NCBI RefSeq assembly: GCF_029960785.1
Contig: NZ_JASBQE010000095.1
Coordinates: 1 to 45,475 of the forward strand
Length of the DNA: 45,475 bases
DNA from: Polyangium sp. 15x6
GTDB taxonomy: Bacteria > Myxococcota_A > Polyangia > Polyangiales > Polyangiaceae
Reading direction: 5' to 3'
Shown: positions 24,420 through 42,011 of the stretch, one piece after another
Position numbering within the stretch: position 1 is the first letter of the stretch
Layout: each line of letters starts with the position of its first letter
The notes under the pieces: generated by a model
What the model was told of the DNA's origin: nothing
The model's input: the letters and a program-made list of their open reading frames with translations, nothing else
Databases searched by the model: none
Made by a program: the position numbers and the translations under genes

Positions 24420-25342
24420 GGGTCGGTATGGTGGCGCGCCGAGGGCGGAGGGGGCGCCACGGGGGCCGCCTCCGTCTGCCGGAGGGTCTCGACCGTCCTG
24501 TGCCCCACCTTCGACACGAGCTCGGAGGCGCCGGACACGAGCGCGGGACGGTTCGTACCCTCGTCTTGCCCAGACAGGACCGCGGGCGCGATCCCTCGAT
24601 GCACGAGCGCGAGGCCCACCGCCGTCACCGCCACGACACACCCGAGCACGAAGGAGAACCCTCCTTGCCCTGCCACAGACCGTCGTGACCCACCCTTGCG
24701 ACCGAAGGGCCACGCCCGGAGGGGGAGCGAAATCGGCTCCGAGCGGGTCTCGTCCCCCTCGAGAGGCCGTACGCGCGGAGGGTCGCCCGTCTGCGCGACG
24801 GCCCCGCTGAAGGTCAAAGGTGTCCTCGACTCGCCGCGCGGCGGCGTGAGCGCGACCTCCGGCAGCGGCGCCGGCGTCACGAGCGGCGGGTCGAAGGAGA
24901 CCGAATCGGCGAGCGCGTAGGCGAGCTCGGGGATGTGCTCGATCCGCCTCCACCCCTCCATCCCGTCACGCCAGACCGAGGTCTCGGCCCCGATCTCACC
25001 CCTGGCGAGGGCCATCCAGAGCTCGAACGTGGTCATGGCCCGCAGGCCCGAGCCGAGCTCGACGCACCACTCGGGCATGGGACGGCCGCTCTCGGTGCTC
25101 TCCTCGTCGAGGTCGAGGCGCGCGAGCTTGCGGCGCTTCTTGTGGTTGGCGAACCAGGATTTCGGGTTCGAGCGCGCGTAGGGGATCGTCGGATGGCTCT
25201 CACGCGCGAGCGGCGCCGGCTGCGTCTCGGCCTGGTTCTCCGCGGGGGGCGGGAGCATGGACGAGCGCGGCTGGAACACGCTCGGGATCGTGTCTTCCGG
25301 GCCCCTGCTTTCGATGGACGACGACACACACGACGCCTGCAT
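24383..25342 (-). CDS. GYF_2-domain membrane protein
   Basis: About 319 residues starting at ATG 25342, preceded by GGGAAGGGG on the minus strand; a GTG 24 bases further up is the alternative. Residues about 92-145 fit the GYF_2 fold: W-C-V-E-L, MTTFELWMALARGEI and SVWRDGMEGWRRIEHIPEL, a domain that in myxobacteria is often linked to kinases or motility regulators and probably binds peptides. A transmembrane helix follows at about 235-255 (FSFVLGCVVAVTAVGLALV). The rest is Pro/Arg/Ser-rich and disordered. The last codons overlap the 43-bp repeat. Topology suggests a cytoplasmic GYF domain with a short extracytoplasmic tail. Function unknown. Confidence 0.8.
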   Translation of the reverse strand: MQASCVSSSIESRGPEDTIPSVFQPRSSMLPPPAENQAETQPAPLARESHPTIPYARSNPKSWFANHKKRRKLARLDLDEESTESGRPMPEWCVELGSGLRAMTTFELWMALARGEIGAETSVWRDGMEGWRRIEHIPELAYALADSVSFDPPLVTPAPLPEVALTPPRGESRTPLTFSGAVAQTGDPPRVRPLEGDETRSEPISLPLRAWPFGRKGGSRRSVAGQGGFSFVLGCVVAVTAVGLALVHRGIAPAVLSGQDEGTNRPALVSGASELVSKVGHRTVETLRQTEAAPVAPPPPSARHHTDPGQRRSRRGVRR

Positions 25343-25458
25343 GAGACGCCCCTTCCCGACAAACACCGGACGTCCGCAGCCCCGTGCGATGGGGCGACGG
25401 GCGGACGCTCGGCGTGACTAGGGCGCTCCTACAGGGTTCTCGTGAGGTCGGCCAAGTT

Positions 25459-29413
<3,955 letters not shown>

Positions 29414-29442
29414 GGCACGACCGAAACTAAGGCCGGATCTCT

Positions 29443-29465
29443 GGCAAGCAAGGGCCTTGCCAAGG
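29443..29465. promoter_or_regulatory. Overlapping inverted repeats upstream of clpB
   Basis: GGCAAG (29443-29448) and CTTGCC (29456-29461) form an inverted repeat; CCTTG-C-CAAGG (29455-29465) overlaps it. The site lies 30-50 bases before the clpB start on the minus strand, in the 137-base divergent region. It could be an operator for either gene. Regulator unknown. Confidence 0.3.
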
Positions 29466-29550
29466 GACCGAGGAGGTCACACGCTCGGGGATCCTTTTCG
29501 GGTTCTTCGCGATCGACACGGACGGGCGCCCTCGGCGAAGATGCGCCTTC

Positions 29551-31923
29551 ATGCGCAAACATCGGCTCTCTTTTCTCGCTTTCACGGCGCTCGCGGTCCC
29601 ATCCCTCGCAGCCGCGCTCGCCTCGTGCGGTGACGGCAACGTGACGGGCAGCGGCGCGTCCGCAGGCACGTCCTCGGGCGGCCAGGGCGGCCAGGGCGGC
29701 GGCGGTCAGGGCGGACTCGGCGGCGACCTCTTCGGCGACAGCGGGACCACCGGCTGCACGCCCGGCGAGGCCTGCGGCGACGGCGGCGTCTGCACGTCGG
29801 GCGGCGTGTGCTGTACGCAGGACAAGGCCTGCGGGGCGGCGTGCTGCGGCGACGCGGAGGTCTGCTCGTTCCAGCAATGCGTGGTCCCCGGCGCGACGTG
29901 CATCGACGCCACGGAATGCCCCGCGGGCTCCTACTGCGAATACGCGCTCGGCGAGCCGGGCGGCATGCCCGACGGCGGCGCGGGCGGCTCGTGCCAGGGC
30001 GGCGTGACGCCGGCGACGGGCAAATGCCTGCCGCAGCCGCCCGAATGCGCGCCCGGCATGGAGCCCGGCCCGAACGACCCGATCACCTGCCTCGCGAAAT
30101 GCGAGTACAAGCCGCCCGTCGGCCAGTTCGAGCCCGTGCTCAAGTACGTCTGGGGAGACCCGGCCGCGCCGAACACGCAGGACAGCGTGATGATGGCGCC
30201 CATCGTGATCCAGCTCGACGACGATACCTGCGACGGCGTGGTCGACGAACGCGACATCCCGGAGATCGTCTTCCTCACGTTCCAGACGAACAAGTACAAC
30301 GAAAATGGCACGCTCCACGCCATTTCGATCGTCAATGGCCAGATCGTCGAGAAGTGGACCGCGAACGCAGGCGCGACGAGCCAGAACCACCCGGGCCGCT
30401 CGATCGCCGCGGGCAACATCGACGGCGTGCCGGGCAACGAGATCGTGGTCTGCACGATCGACGGGCGCGCGCGCGCTTATACGGCGACGGGCGCGGAGCT
30501 CTGGCTCAGCGCGCCCGGCACGTGTTTCATGCCCTCGCTCGCGGACCTCGATCAGGACGGCGACGTCGAGGTCGTGGCGGAATCGCAGATCCTCGAGGGA
30601 AAGACGGGCGCGACCGTCGCGACGTTCGAGCCGGCGAATACCTCGAACGTCGTGGTCTCCGACATGGACGCCGACGGAAAGCTCGACGTCGTCACGGCGA
30701 GGCGCATTTACAAGGGCGACGGCACGCTCCTCGTCGACTCGAACCTCGTCGCGAGTTTCCCCGCCGTCGGCGATCTCGACAAGGACGGCATCCCCGAGGT
30801 CATCGCGATCTACAATTCGAACCACGAGCTCAGGATCTGGCGCGTCGACCCGAACGAGCCCGGCGGCTTCAAGGTCGTGCGCACGGGCATCGACATCAAC
30901 GGCACGCTCAATCCGGCCCTCTGCCCCACGAACAGCGCGGGCTACGTGCAAGGCGGCGGCCCGCCCACGGTGGCGGACTTCAATGGCGACGGCGTGCCGG
31001 ACGTGGCCATGGCCGGCGGCGTCGGATACGCGGTCTTCGACGGCAAGAAGCTCATGGACCCCGCGATCCCGAACGCCGAGACGCTCCTCTGGATCCGGCA
31101 AACCCAGGATTGCTCGTCCGCGTCGACGGGCAGCTCGGTCTTCGATTTCGAGGGCGACGGCAAGGCCGAGGTCGTCTACGCCGACGAGAAGATGATGCAC
31201 GTCTATTCCGGGACCGACGGGACGGTGCTTTACGAGACGTGCAACACGAACGGCACGCTCTACGAGTATCCGCTGGTCGCGGATGTCGACAACGACGGGC
31301 AGGCCGACATCGTGGTCGTGTCGAACTCGTATTCGAGTTTCACCTGCGCGGACGGCACGAAGACGGCGGGCGTGCGAATCTTCGGCGATAAAAACGGAAA
31401 CTGGGTCCGCACGCGAAGGGTGTGGAACCAGCACGGGTATCACGTGACGAACGTGGAGGAGGACGGGACGATCCCCACGGTGGAGATGCCGAACTACAAG
31501 CAGCCGAAGCTCAACAACTTCCGGCAGAACGTGCAGCCCTCGGGCGAGTTCTCCGCGCCGGATCTCGTCGCCACGGTGTTCCCGCTCTGCGGAGGCCCGA
31601 CGTACGGGCTCGTGGCGCGCGTGCGCAACATCGGCGAGGCGAGCGTGCCGGCGGGCGTGAACATCGGGTTTTACCTGGACGACCCGGCAAACGGCGGTGT
31701 GCCGCTGCCCGGCAGTCCCGTCATGACCACGAAGGTGCTCTATCCAGCCGAGGCCGAGGACGTGAACCTCCCGCTGCCAATGCCGCCGCCCGGCGTGCTC
31801 GACGGGTCGAAGAAGATCTTCGTGGTCGTCGACGATCAATCGCCGCCGCACGCATGGCACGAATGCCGGACCGACAACAACGTCGCCCAGGGCAGCGGCG
31901 TTTGTGAGGGCGGGCCAAACTGA
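29551..31923 (+). CDS. Surface lipoprotein with VCBS/FG-GAP repeats and CARDB-like domain
   Basis: A 790-residue exported lipoprotein. Residues 1-25 are a signal peptide ending in lipobox L-A-S-C (Cys26). A Gly/Ser-rich linker runs to about 65, followed by a Cys-rich segment with about twelve cysteines (about 65-175). The centre (about 220-620) has repeated Asp-rich FG-GAP/VCBS-type motifs such as [50 protein letters not shown] and [13 protein letters not shown]; these calcium-binding-like loops build a beta-propeller. The last 130 residues resemble a CARDB adhesion module ([25 protein letters not shown]). Likely a cell-surface adhesion or matrix protein. A strong terminator follows. Confidence 0.85.
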   Translation: MRKHRLSFLAFTALAVPSLAAALASCGDGNVTGSGASAGTSSGGQGGQGGGGQGGLGGDLFGDSGTTGCTPGEACGDGGVCTSGGVCCTQDKACGAACCGDAEVCSFQQCVVPGATCIDATECPAGSYCEYALGEPGGMPDGGAGGSCQGGVTPATGKCLPQPPECAPGMEPGPNDPITCLAKCEYKPPVGQFEPVLKYVWGDPAAPNTQDSVMMAPIVIQLDDDTCDGVVDERDIPEIVFLTFQTNKYNENGTLHAISIVNGQIVEKWTANAGATSQNHPGRSIAAGNIDGVPGNEIVVCTIDGRARAYTATGAELWLSAPGTCFMPSLADLDQDGDVEVVAESQILEGKTGATVATFEPANTSNVVVSDMDADGKLDVVTARRIYKGDGTLLVDSNLVASFPAVGDLDKDGIPEVIAIYNSNHELRIWRVDPNEPGGFKVVRTGIDINGTLNPALCPTNSAGYVQGGGPPTVADFNGDGVPDVAMAGGVGYAVFDGKKLMDPAIPNAETLLWIRQTQDCSSASTGSSVFDFEGDGKAEVVYADEKMMHVYSGTDGTVLYETCNTNGTLYEYPLVADVDNDGQADIVVVSNSYSSFTCADGTKTAGVRIFGDKNGNWVRTRRVWNQHGYHVTNVEEDGTIPTVEMPNYKQPKLNNFRQNVQPSGEFSAPDLVATVFPLCGGPTYGLVARVRNIGEASVPAGVNIGFYLDDPANGGVPLPGSPVMTTKVLYPAEAEDVNLPLPMPPPGVLDGSKKIFVVVDDQSPPHAWHECRTDNNVAQGSGVCEGGPN

Positions 31924-31953
31924 CGCAACGCGCTGGAGAAGTAAAACCCCTCG

Positions 31954-31999
31954 AAACACAAAACCCCCCTCGAGCAGCGCCGAGGGGGGTTTCGTGTTT
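31954..31999. terminator. Strong bidirectional intrinsic terminator
   Basis: A 19-base stem (31954-31972 with 31981-31999; 18 of 19 pairs) with an eight-base loop, AAAC...CCCCCCTCG against CGAGGGGGG...GTTT. A-run and T-run ends make it work in both directions. It lies between the lipoprotein gene (plus) and gyrB (minus), 15 bases before the gyrB stop. Confidence 0.88.
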
Positions 32000-32014
32000 G
32001 GGGGTTTGCCCCCG

Positions 32015-34719
<2,705 letters not shown>

Positions 34720-34809
34720 GCTCGGCGGGGCCCTTTTCGTGAGGAAATCACGCCCGATTGGTGCCCGTTTCGCGCGCTCGCGGTCGAGGCGCTCCCGAGC
34801 GGCCGGAGG

Positions 34810-35940
34810 TCAGCCCGCGCCCTCGTCGAGCTCGCCCCGAAACACGCGGAAGTCACGCCGTCCCTCGGCCGGTATGTCCTCCGCGCGGATGAGCTCGGGG
34901 CGCGTGGTCGTCAGGAAAATCTGACCGCGATGGAGCGCGAGGAATGAAAAGAGCGCGCCCGTGCGCTCCGGATCGAGCTCGCTCGAAACGTCGTCGAGCA
35001 AGAGCAAGGGCTCGATGCCCCGCTCTTTGGCGATCGTCGCCGTCTCGGCCGCCTTGAGCGCAAGCGTGAGCGCGCGATGTTGTCCCTGCGACGCGACCAC
35101 GCGCGCCGGATGCCCGTCCAGCATGAGCTCGAGCTCGTCGCGATGCGGGCCAAACCCCGCCGACGCCCGAAACGCATCCCGCTTTCGGCCCCGCGCGAGT
35201 TCGCCGCGCGCCGTCTCCACGTCGGCCGAGCCTCCCGGCGCGTATCGCGCTTCGAGGCGGAGGTCGGGCGCGGCGATCTGCGCGAACGCGCTCACGAGCT
35301 CGACCACGAGCGCCTCGGCCGCCGCCGCGCGCGCCCGCGTGAGGGCCGCGCCATGCTCGGCGCAGAGCTCCTCGAACGCGTCGAGCTCACGCGTATCTCT
35401 CGAAGGCATGTCCGCGCCGCGCCGCAAAAGCTCCTGCCTCGCTTTGAGCGCATGCGCATATCGCGCGCGCGCGTCGGCGCTCTCGGGCCGCGTGAAGAGC
35501 GCGAGCCGGTCGAGCAGCGTGCGCCGTCCCTGCGCGGGCCCGCTCGACAGCGTGAGCTCCTCGGGATGAAACACCACGACGGGCGAGCGCGTCGCGTACT
35601 CGACGAGCGCGCGCGGCCGATTGCCGTCGATGCGCACGGCCACGCTCTTGCCCTGCACCGCGGCCGTCTGCTCGCGCGAGAGCGCCGGCAGCGCGCCGCC
35701 GCGCTCGACGAAGCGCGCCTTCACGCTCGCCGCCTCCTCGCCGTGCCGCACGAGCTCGCCCACGCGCGACGTTCGAAAGCTCTTCGAAGTCGCGGCGAAG
35801 TAAATCGCCTCGAGCACGCTCGTCTTGCCGTGCCCGTTGTTGCCCCACACGACGTTGAGCCGCGGCGCGGGCTCCATGTCCACCCGCGAGAGGACGCGCA
35901 GGCCGCGCACGCTGAGCCGTTCGAGCTCGAGGCGATTCAT
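34810..35940 (-). CDS. recF: DNA replication and repair protein RecF
   Basis: A 376-residue SMC-like ATPase that loads RecA at gaps with RecO and RecR. Walker A is WGNNGHGKTSVLEAIYF, near residue 33. The signature ASQGQHRALTLALKAAE and Walker B LLLLDDVSSELD lie near the C-terminus. It starts MNRLELERLSVRGLRVL, typical of the family. It lies 87 bases downstream of dnaN, the gap holding a REP-like hairpin, and is followed by gyrB. Confidence 0.96.
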   Translation of the reverse strand: MNRLELERLSVRGLRVLSRVDMEPAPRLNVVWGNNGHGKTSVLEAIYFAATSKSFRTSRVGELVRHGEEAASVKARFVERGGALPALSREQTAAVQGKSVAVRIDGNRPRALVEYATRSPVVVFHPEELTLSSGPAQGRRTLLDRLALFTRPESADARARYAHALKARQELLRRGADMPSRDTRELDAFEELCAEHGAALTRARAAAAEALVVELVSAFAQIAAPDLRLEARYAPGGSADVETARGELARGRKRDAFRASAGFGPHRDELELMLDGHPARVVASQGQHRALTLALKAAETATIAKERGIEPLLLLDDVSSELDPERTGALFSFLALHRGQIFLTTTRPELIRAEDIPAEGRRDFRVFRGELDEGAG

Positions 35941-35946
35941 CGAGAT

Positions 35947-35987
35947 TCACCCCTCTGCCGGCGGGAGAGGGGTCGGGGGTGAGGGTG
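35947..35987. repeat. REP-like intergenic hairpin between dnaN and recF
   Basis: ACCCCTCT (35949-35956) pairs with AGAGGGGT (35966-35973) around a nine-base loop, followed by CGGGGGTGAGGG. Read on the minus strand it has the form CCCTCACCCCCGACCCCTCTCCCGC, shown in two parts, a known dispersed intergenic element of GC-rich genomes; its spurious translation is the familiar LTPDPSPAGRG. It may stabilise or attenuate the dnaN transcript. Confidence 0.6.
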
Positions 35988-36027
35988 TATCGGAGACGGG
36001 TCGCGGCGCTGATGTAGCGACCGCGTT

Positions 36028-37152
36028 TCAAATCCGCATCGGCATGATGACCGAGACATAGCTCTCGGCCGCCGACTCCGTCGCCGGACGGATGACCGCG
36101 GGGTCGAGCTCGCCCGACACGCCGAGGACGACCTCGTCGTCGCTGATGGCCGCGAGCACGTCGAGGAAGTACTTCGCGTTGAAGCCGATCGTCACCTCGG
36201 GGCCGTCGTAGTCGATCGGCACCTCGTCGAAGCCGTTGCCGCTCTCGGGGCTCTCGCTCGTGATGCGCAGCGCGCGCGGCGTCACCGTGAGCTTCACGCC
36301 GCCCGTGCGGTCGCTCGCGGCGAGCGAGACAGCGCGCAGGGCCTCGGCGAGCTGGGCGCGCGGCGCGCGGATGCTCCGGTCGCTCACGTTCGGGATGACC
36401 TGCTGGTAGGGCGGGAACTGCGCGTCGACGAGCTTCACCGAGAAGGTCATGCCACCGACGCCGAAGAACGCGTTCGGCCCGCTCTGCGTGATGTGCACCG
36501 TGGGCGTCTCCTTGTCGACGCCGCTCGTGAGCCTGCGCAGCTCGTGGATGGCCTTGAGGGGGATGAGCATCGTCGCCGTCGCGCTCGTCCCCTCGAGCGT
36601 GACCTCCATCTTGGACAGCCGGTGACCGTCGGTCGTGACCATGCGGACGCGGTGGCCGGCCCACTCGAAGAGCGCGCTGTTCACGTGGGCGCGCGTCTCG
36701 TCGGTCGAGATGCTGAAGTGCGTGCGCTCGATGAGGCGCGAGAGCAGCTCCACGGGCAGCTCGAGCGAGGGCGCGTCGGGCGCGGGCTTCGGGAGCTGGG
36801 GGAACTCGCTGCCGGGCATGCCGTGCAGCGTGTAGCGGCGCGGCGAGCCGACGGCCTTGATGACGGTCTGCGCGCCCTCGCGCGCGGTCACCTGGATGGG
36901 CCCGTCGGGCATGGCCTTCACGCGGTCGAGCAGGTCCTTCGCCGGAACGGCCACGGAGCCTGCGCTCACGATTTCGGCCGCCGTCTGACCACTCACCGCG
37001 AGGTAGAGGTCGGTCGCGGAAACGCGCAGCGCGTTCCCATCGGCGGCGAGCAGCACGTTGGCGAGCACCGGCATGGCGCTCTTCTTGTCGGCGACGCCCT
37101 GGCAGCGGTCGACGAGGCGCAGCAGATCTTTCTTCGCGATGACGAGGTCCAT
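36028..37152 (-). CDS. dnaN: DNA polymerase III subunit beta (sliding clamp)
   Basis: A 374-residue three-domain ring protein that tethers polymerase III to DNA. MDLVIAKKDLLRLVDRCQGVAD opens domain 1. Domain 2 has the RTHFSISTDETRAHVNSALFEW segment, and domain 3 ends in VSVIMPMRI, the usual clamp C-terminus. Length is normal. It heads the dnaN-recF-gyrB run. Upstream, where dnaA usually lies, there is a spacer with DnaA-box-like motifs and a divergent kinase gene. A TGCTAAGAG sequence about 45 bases upstream on its strand could be an extended -10. Confidence 0.97.
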   Translation of the reverse strand: MDLVIAKKDLLRLVDRCQGVADKKSAMPVLANVLLAADGNALRVSATDLYLAVSGQTAAEIVSAGSVAVPAKDLLDRVKAMPDGPIQVTAREGAQTVIKAVGSPRRYTLHGMPGSEFPQLPKPAPDAPSLELPVELLSRLIERTHFSISTDETRAHVNSALFEWAGHRVRMVTTDGHRLSKMEVTLEGTSATATMLIPLKAIHELRRLTSGVDKETPTVHITQSGPNAFFGVGGMTFSVKLVDAQFPPYQQVIPNVSDRSIRAPRAQLAEALRAVSLAASDRTGGVKLTVTPRALRITSESPESGNGFDEVPIDYDGPEVTIGFNAKYFLDVLAAISDDEVVLGVSGELDPAVIRPATESAAESYVSVIMPMRI

Positions 37153-37684
37153 GGCCCTTCAACTCCGCCGCGGCGGGAAAGCAGCGGGTCGGTCCCTCTT
37201 AGCAGGGTTATCGGCGGGGCGAAGGTCGAAAAGATGACCGAGGCAAACGTGACCAGGCTCACCCGTTCCCCTCCGATCTAGGGAGATCATTAGATCTAGA
37301 TCAGGTCGTCATCGTAGAGCCTGTGGACGATGGGGAAAACTCTGGATCGGCCCATGATTTCGATGACTTACGGATCCACCCCCCTGTGGATTGTTCGGGG
37401 AGGCCCCGGGGTCGGGTCGGGGAGATCTCGACGGGGGGACGGCCGAGCCCGGTTCTCTCCCCAAGGCAGACCCTGGGATCACCGGAAGTTATCCCCAGCT
37501 TGCCCCCGTTCGGCTGTAGGCGCCGCGGACTGACCAGACGAGCACCTGCGTACCGATGCGTACCGAGTGCGTCATGGGCCGCCCGCGCGCGGCGTGTGCT
37601 TCCGTCGTGGGAACGAAAACGCGATCGCCGAGCGATTTTGCAGTGGCCGCGCGCGACGGAATGGCCGAACGTAGGGCTCGCGCG
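37153..37684. other. Divergent spacer with DnaA-box-like motifs, candidate oriC
   Basis: A 532-base gap between dnaN (minus) and the kinase gene (plus). Motifs close to the DnaA box TTATCCACA are TTATCCCCA (37489-37497, plus strand, 8/9), CAATCCACA (complement of 37385-37393, 7/9), TCGTCCACA (complement of 37322-37330, 7/9) and TTTTCCCCA (complement of 37331-37339, 7/9). A locally AT-rich stretch with four GATC sites and the palindrome GATCTAGATC lies at 37275-37302. This fits the form of a chromosomal origin. Against it: dnaA is not adjacent, and no perfect DnaA box is present. Confidence 0.5.
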
Positions 37685-39454
<1,770 letters not shown>

Positions 39455-39464
39455 GCCGCGTCGG

Positions 39465-40124
39465 ATGAGCCGAGCACCACGCCTCACACGCATCGTCGGC
39501 AAGGGCCTCATCAAGTCCTACGGCCCCACCGTGGCCTTGCGCGGCGTGAGCCTCACGATCGAGCTCGGCAAGCTGCTCGTCGTCGAGGGCGCGAACGGCT
39601 CGGGCAAGTCCACGCTGCTCGGCATCCTCGGCACGGTGATCAAGCCGACCGCGGGTTCGGTCGTGTACGAGCCGCTCGGCGACGACCTGCTCGCGGTGCG
39701 CGCCGAGATTGGCTGGGTCTCGCACGAGACGATGGCGTACCCGGACCTGTCGGGTCGGAAGAACGTGGAGCTCGCGGCGCGGCTCGTCGGGCTCGACGCG
39801 GCGGAGGCGTGGGCGCGGGCTGCTTCGCGCTTCGAGCTCGGCGCGTTCGCCGAGCGGCCGGTGCGGACGTATTCGCGTGGGCAGCGGCAACGCATCGCGC
39901 TCGCGCGGGCGCTCACGCACGAGCCCTCGCTGGTCCTGCTCGACGAACCGACGACCGGCCTCGACAAGGCGGGCGTTTCGCGGCTGCTCGCGGTGGTCGA
40001 CGAGGAGGTCGCGCGGGGCGCGGCCGTGGTCGTCGTCTCGCACGAGCCGGAGCTCTTTCGCGAGCGGGCCGGCGCGCGCCTCGTGCTCGACCGGGGTCGG
40101 GTGGTCGATAGCGTTACCGCCTGA
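39465..40124 (+). CDS. ABC transporter ATP-binding protein, CcmA-like
   Basis: A 219-residue ABC ATPase. Walker A is GANGSGKST, the signature YSRGQRQRIALARAL, Walker B LVLLDEPTTGLD, and the switch His lies in VVSHEPE. Length and the small size fit CcmA, the haem exporter ATPase of cytochrome c maturation, but no ccmB or other membrane subunit follows, so the partner is unknown. It is ten bases downstream of the kinase gene and probably co-transcribed. The next gene is about 165 bases away. Confidence 0.85.
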   Translation: MSRAPRLTRIVGKGLIKSYGPTVALRGVSLTIELGKLLVVEGANGSGKSTLLGILGTVIKPTAGSVVYEPLGDDLLAVRAEIGWVSHETMAYPDLSGRKNVELAARLVGLDAAEAWARAASRFELGAFAERPVRTYSRGQRQRIALARALTHEPSLVLLDEPTTGLDKAGVSRLLAVVDEEVARGAAVVVVSHEPELFRERAGARLVLDRGRVVDSVTA

Positions 40125-40144
40125 CCGTCGCCGAAAAACTACAC

Positions 40145-40197
40145 AATGGACGTCGCCGCGAATGGACGGTGACGATGAACGCGAATTCGGATTCGCG
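40145..40197 (+). promoter_or_regulatory. Direct and inverted repeats in an upstream region
   Basis: AATGGACG occurs at 40145-40152 and 40161-40168, 16 bases apart. Just after it, CGCGAAT (40180-40186) and ATTCGCG (40191-40197) form an inverted repeat with a four-base centre. The region 40125-40289 is lower in GC than its neighbours and precedes the outer-membrane protein pair, so it is a likely control region. No firm -35/-10 pair was identified. Confidence 0.4.
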
Positions 40198-40289
40198 TGA
40201 AAGAAGCGTTCGACCTCGGTGTGTCGAATTTCCGTCAGCCGGTATTTTCTTTTCTTTTGCGATTCGATTCGATAAGGATCGATCTCAGC

Positions 40290-42011
40290 GTGTTCGATCT
40301 CGAAAATGGATTGCACCGGGGGAGCACGAGGGCGCGCCTCGTCGCGGCGCTGGCCGCGCTTTGCTTTCTCGGAATCGGGACGGGCGCCGGGGCGCAGACG
40401 AAAACGTCGGCCTCGGACGCGGCGCCGACCGAGATCACGGGGACGGTGCTCGCCCTCGAAGAGGAAGGCGAGGAGCTGATCCTGGACCTCGGCTCGACCC
40501 AAGGAGCGACGGAGGGGGCGACGGTCGAGATCTGGCGCCCGCTGAAGCTCAAACACCCCGTGACCGGCAAGGTGATCTCCGACCGATTCCGGATCGGGAC
40601 CCTCGAGCTCGGCCAGGTGCGGCCCTCGATGTCGATCGCCACGGCGACCGGCACGCTCACGCGGACCCCCGAAAAGGGCGACCTCGTGATCCTGCGCAAA
40701 GCCCCGGCCCTCGGCAAACCCGAGCCCGCAAAGCCCGACGCCCCCACGACCCCCACGGCGACGGAAACGCCCGCCGGGGATGCCGATCCCGAGGCGCTCG
40801 TGATCGCCACGATGTTCGACAAGCTCAAGGGCGCCGACCTCGTAACGCGCATCAAAGCCTACGAGGATTACGTCCGGGAGAAACCGAACGGTCGATATGC
40901 GCGCGTTCTCTATGAAGAAGCCGCGTCGCTGCGCCGACTGATCGAAGCCGAAGGAAAACCCGGTTCGAAGGCGGCGCCCGCGAAAGGGCAGATCACGCGG
41001 ACCGAGCCCTCGCTCGTGAGTTTTTCCCGACCAACGGCAGCGGTGGAAGGCACCCCGCTCGAGCTCGCGGTGGAGCTCGACGACCTGGCCACGGGCGCGA
41101 TCCTGCACGTGCGGACGAAGGGAAAACAGACGTACACGCCGTTCGTGATGGCCAGCGCTGGCCCCGGCTACTGGGCCGCGACCGTGCCCGGCGAGCGCCT
41201 CGTGCCCTCGGAGGTCGAGTACTTCATCGAGGCGACCATGGCGAGCGGCGCCGCGAAAGCCGTCGTCGGCCTGCCCAGCTCCCCCGAGCGGATCCAGATC
41301 CAGGACGCGCCCAAGGTCGCGAAGCCCGAGAAACGTATCGCCTCGGCGATGTTGCTCACGGATTTTGCCGACTACAACGGGCTCAAGGGCAACGATCGCG
41401 TCTGGCAAACGGAAGGCACGTTCGGGCTCCGTTACGGCGACACCGGCGTGCGCGCGCTACGCACGGGGTTCGGCGTCTACCGCGGCGTCGGCGGGTCGCT
41501 CAACGATCTCGATACGCTGGGGCTCTCGGGTCGGCCCGTCGGGTTGACCTACGGCTACCTCGAGACGGAGGTCGGCTTCCACCGGCTGTTCGGCGTGATC
41601 GGCAGGATGGCGATCGGGCTGCTCGACGACGGCATCTCGGGCGGCGGGCAGATCCTCTTCCGCATCGGCAACGACCGCGAGACGAACCTGGTGCTCGGCG
41701 GCGAGCTGCTCGGCGGCGTGGGCTTGCGCGGCTTCACCCAGCTCGAGCTGAACACCTTCAAGCGCGTGCCCATCCTCGTCCGGACCGAGGTGACGAACCA
41801 GCCAGCCGGATCGAGCAGCTACCGGTCGCCGCTCGAGAACGGACAGCCCACGCAGTCCGAGGAGGAAGGCGAGGTCGGCGCGCGCGGGATCGTGCAGGTG
41901 GGCTACCGGCTCACACCCGGATTCGTCATCGCGGCGCGTGTCTCGTTCCAGGGCCGAACCATCAACCATGCAGGGCCGGGCTTCGGCGGAGCCGTGGGGT
42001 ACGAATGGTGA
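40290..42011 (+). CDS. Exported protein with C-terminal outer-membrane barrel
   Basis: About 573 residues. I start at GTG 40290, 11 bases after AAGGA; this gives a signal peptide (basic start, core LVAALAALCFLGIGTGAGA, cleavage before Gln). TTG 40311 and GTG 40197 are alternatives. Residues about 35-120 resemble a small beta-rich SH3-like module (ILDLGSTQGATEGATVEIWR). An Ala/Pro/Thr-rich linker with a helical segment follows. A second beta domain (about 270-350) has YWAATVPGERLVPSEVEYFIEA. The C-terminal 200 residues alternate in a beta-barrel pattern and end in GPGFGGAVGYEW with a terminal aromatic, as in outer-membrane proteins. The stop overlaps the next gene by seven bases, and its end resembles that gene's end. 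Confidence 0.78.
   Translation: MFDLENGLHRGSTRARLVAALAALCFLGIGTGAGAQTKTSASDAAPTEITGTVLALEEEGEELILDLGSTQGATEGATVEIWRPLKLKHPVTGKVISDRFRIGTLELGQVRPSMSIATATGTLTRTPEKGDLVILRKAPALGKPEPAKPDAPTTPTATETPAGDADPEALVIATMFDKLKGADLVTRIKAYEDYVREKPNGRYARVLYEEAASLRRLIEAEGKPGSKAAPAKGQITRTEPSLVSFSRPTAAVEGTPLELAVELDDLATGAILHVRTKGKQTYTPFVMASAGPGYWAATVPGERLVPSEVEYFIEATMASGAAKAVVGLPSSPERIQIQDAPKVAKPEKRIASAMLLTDFADYNGLKGNDRVWQTEGTFGLRYGDTGVRALRTGFGVYRGVGGSLNDLDTLGLSGRPVGLTYGYLETEVGFHRLFGVIGRMAIGLLDDGISGGGQILFRIGNDRETNLVLGGELLGGVGLRGFTQLELNTFKRVPILVRTEVTNQPAGSSSYRSPLENGQPTQSEEEGEVGARGIVQVGYRLTPGFVIAARVSFQGRTINHAGPGFGGAVGYEW

Noticed and set aside
29414-29550. Search for a CIRCE element or sigma-32 promoter before clpB
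   Set aside because: No TTAGCACTC/GAGTGCTAA repeat and no convincing heat-shock -35/-10 pair was found.
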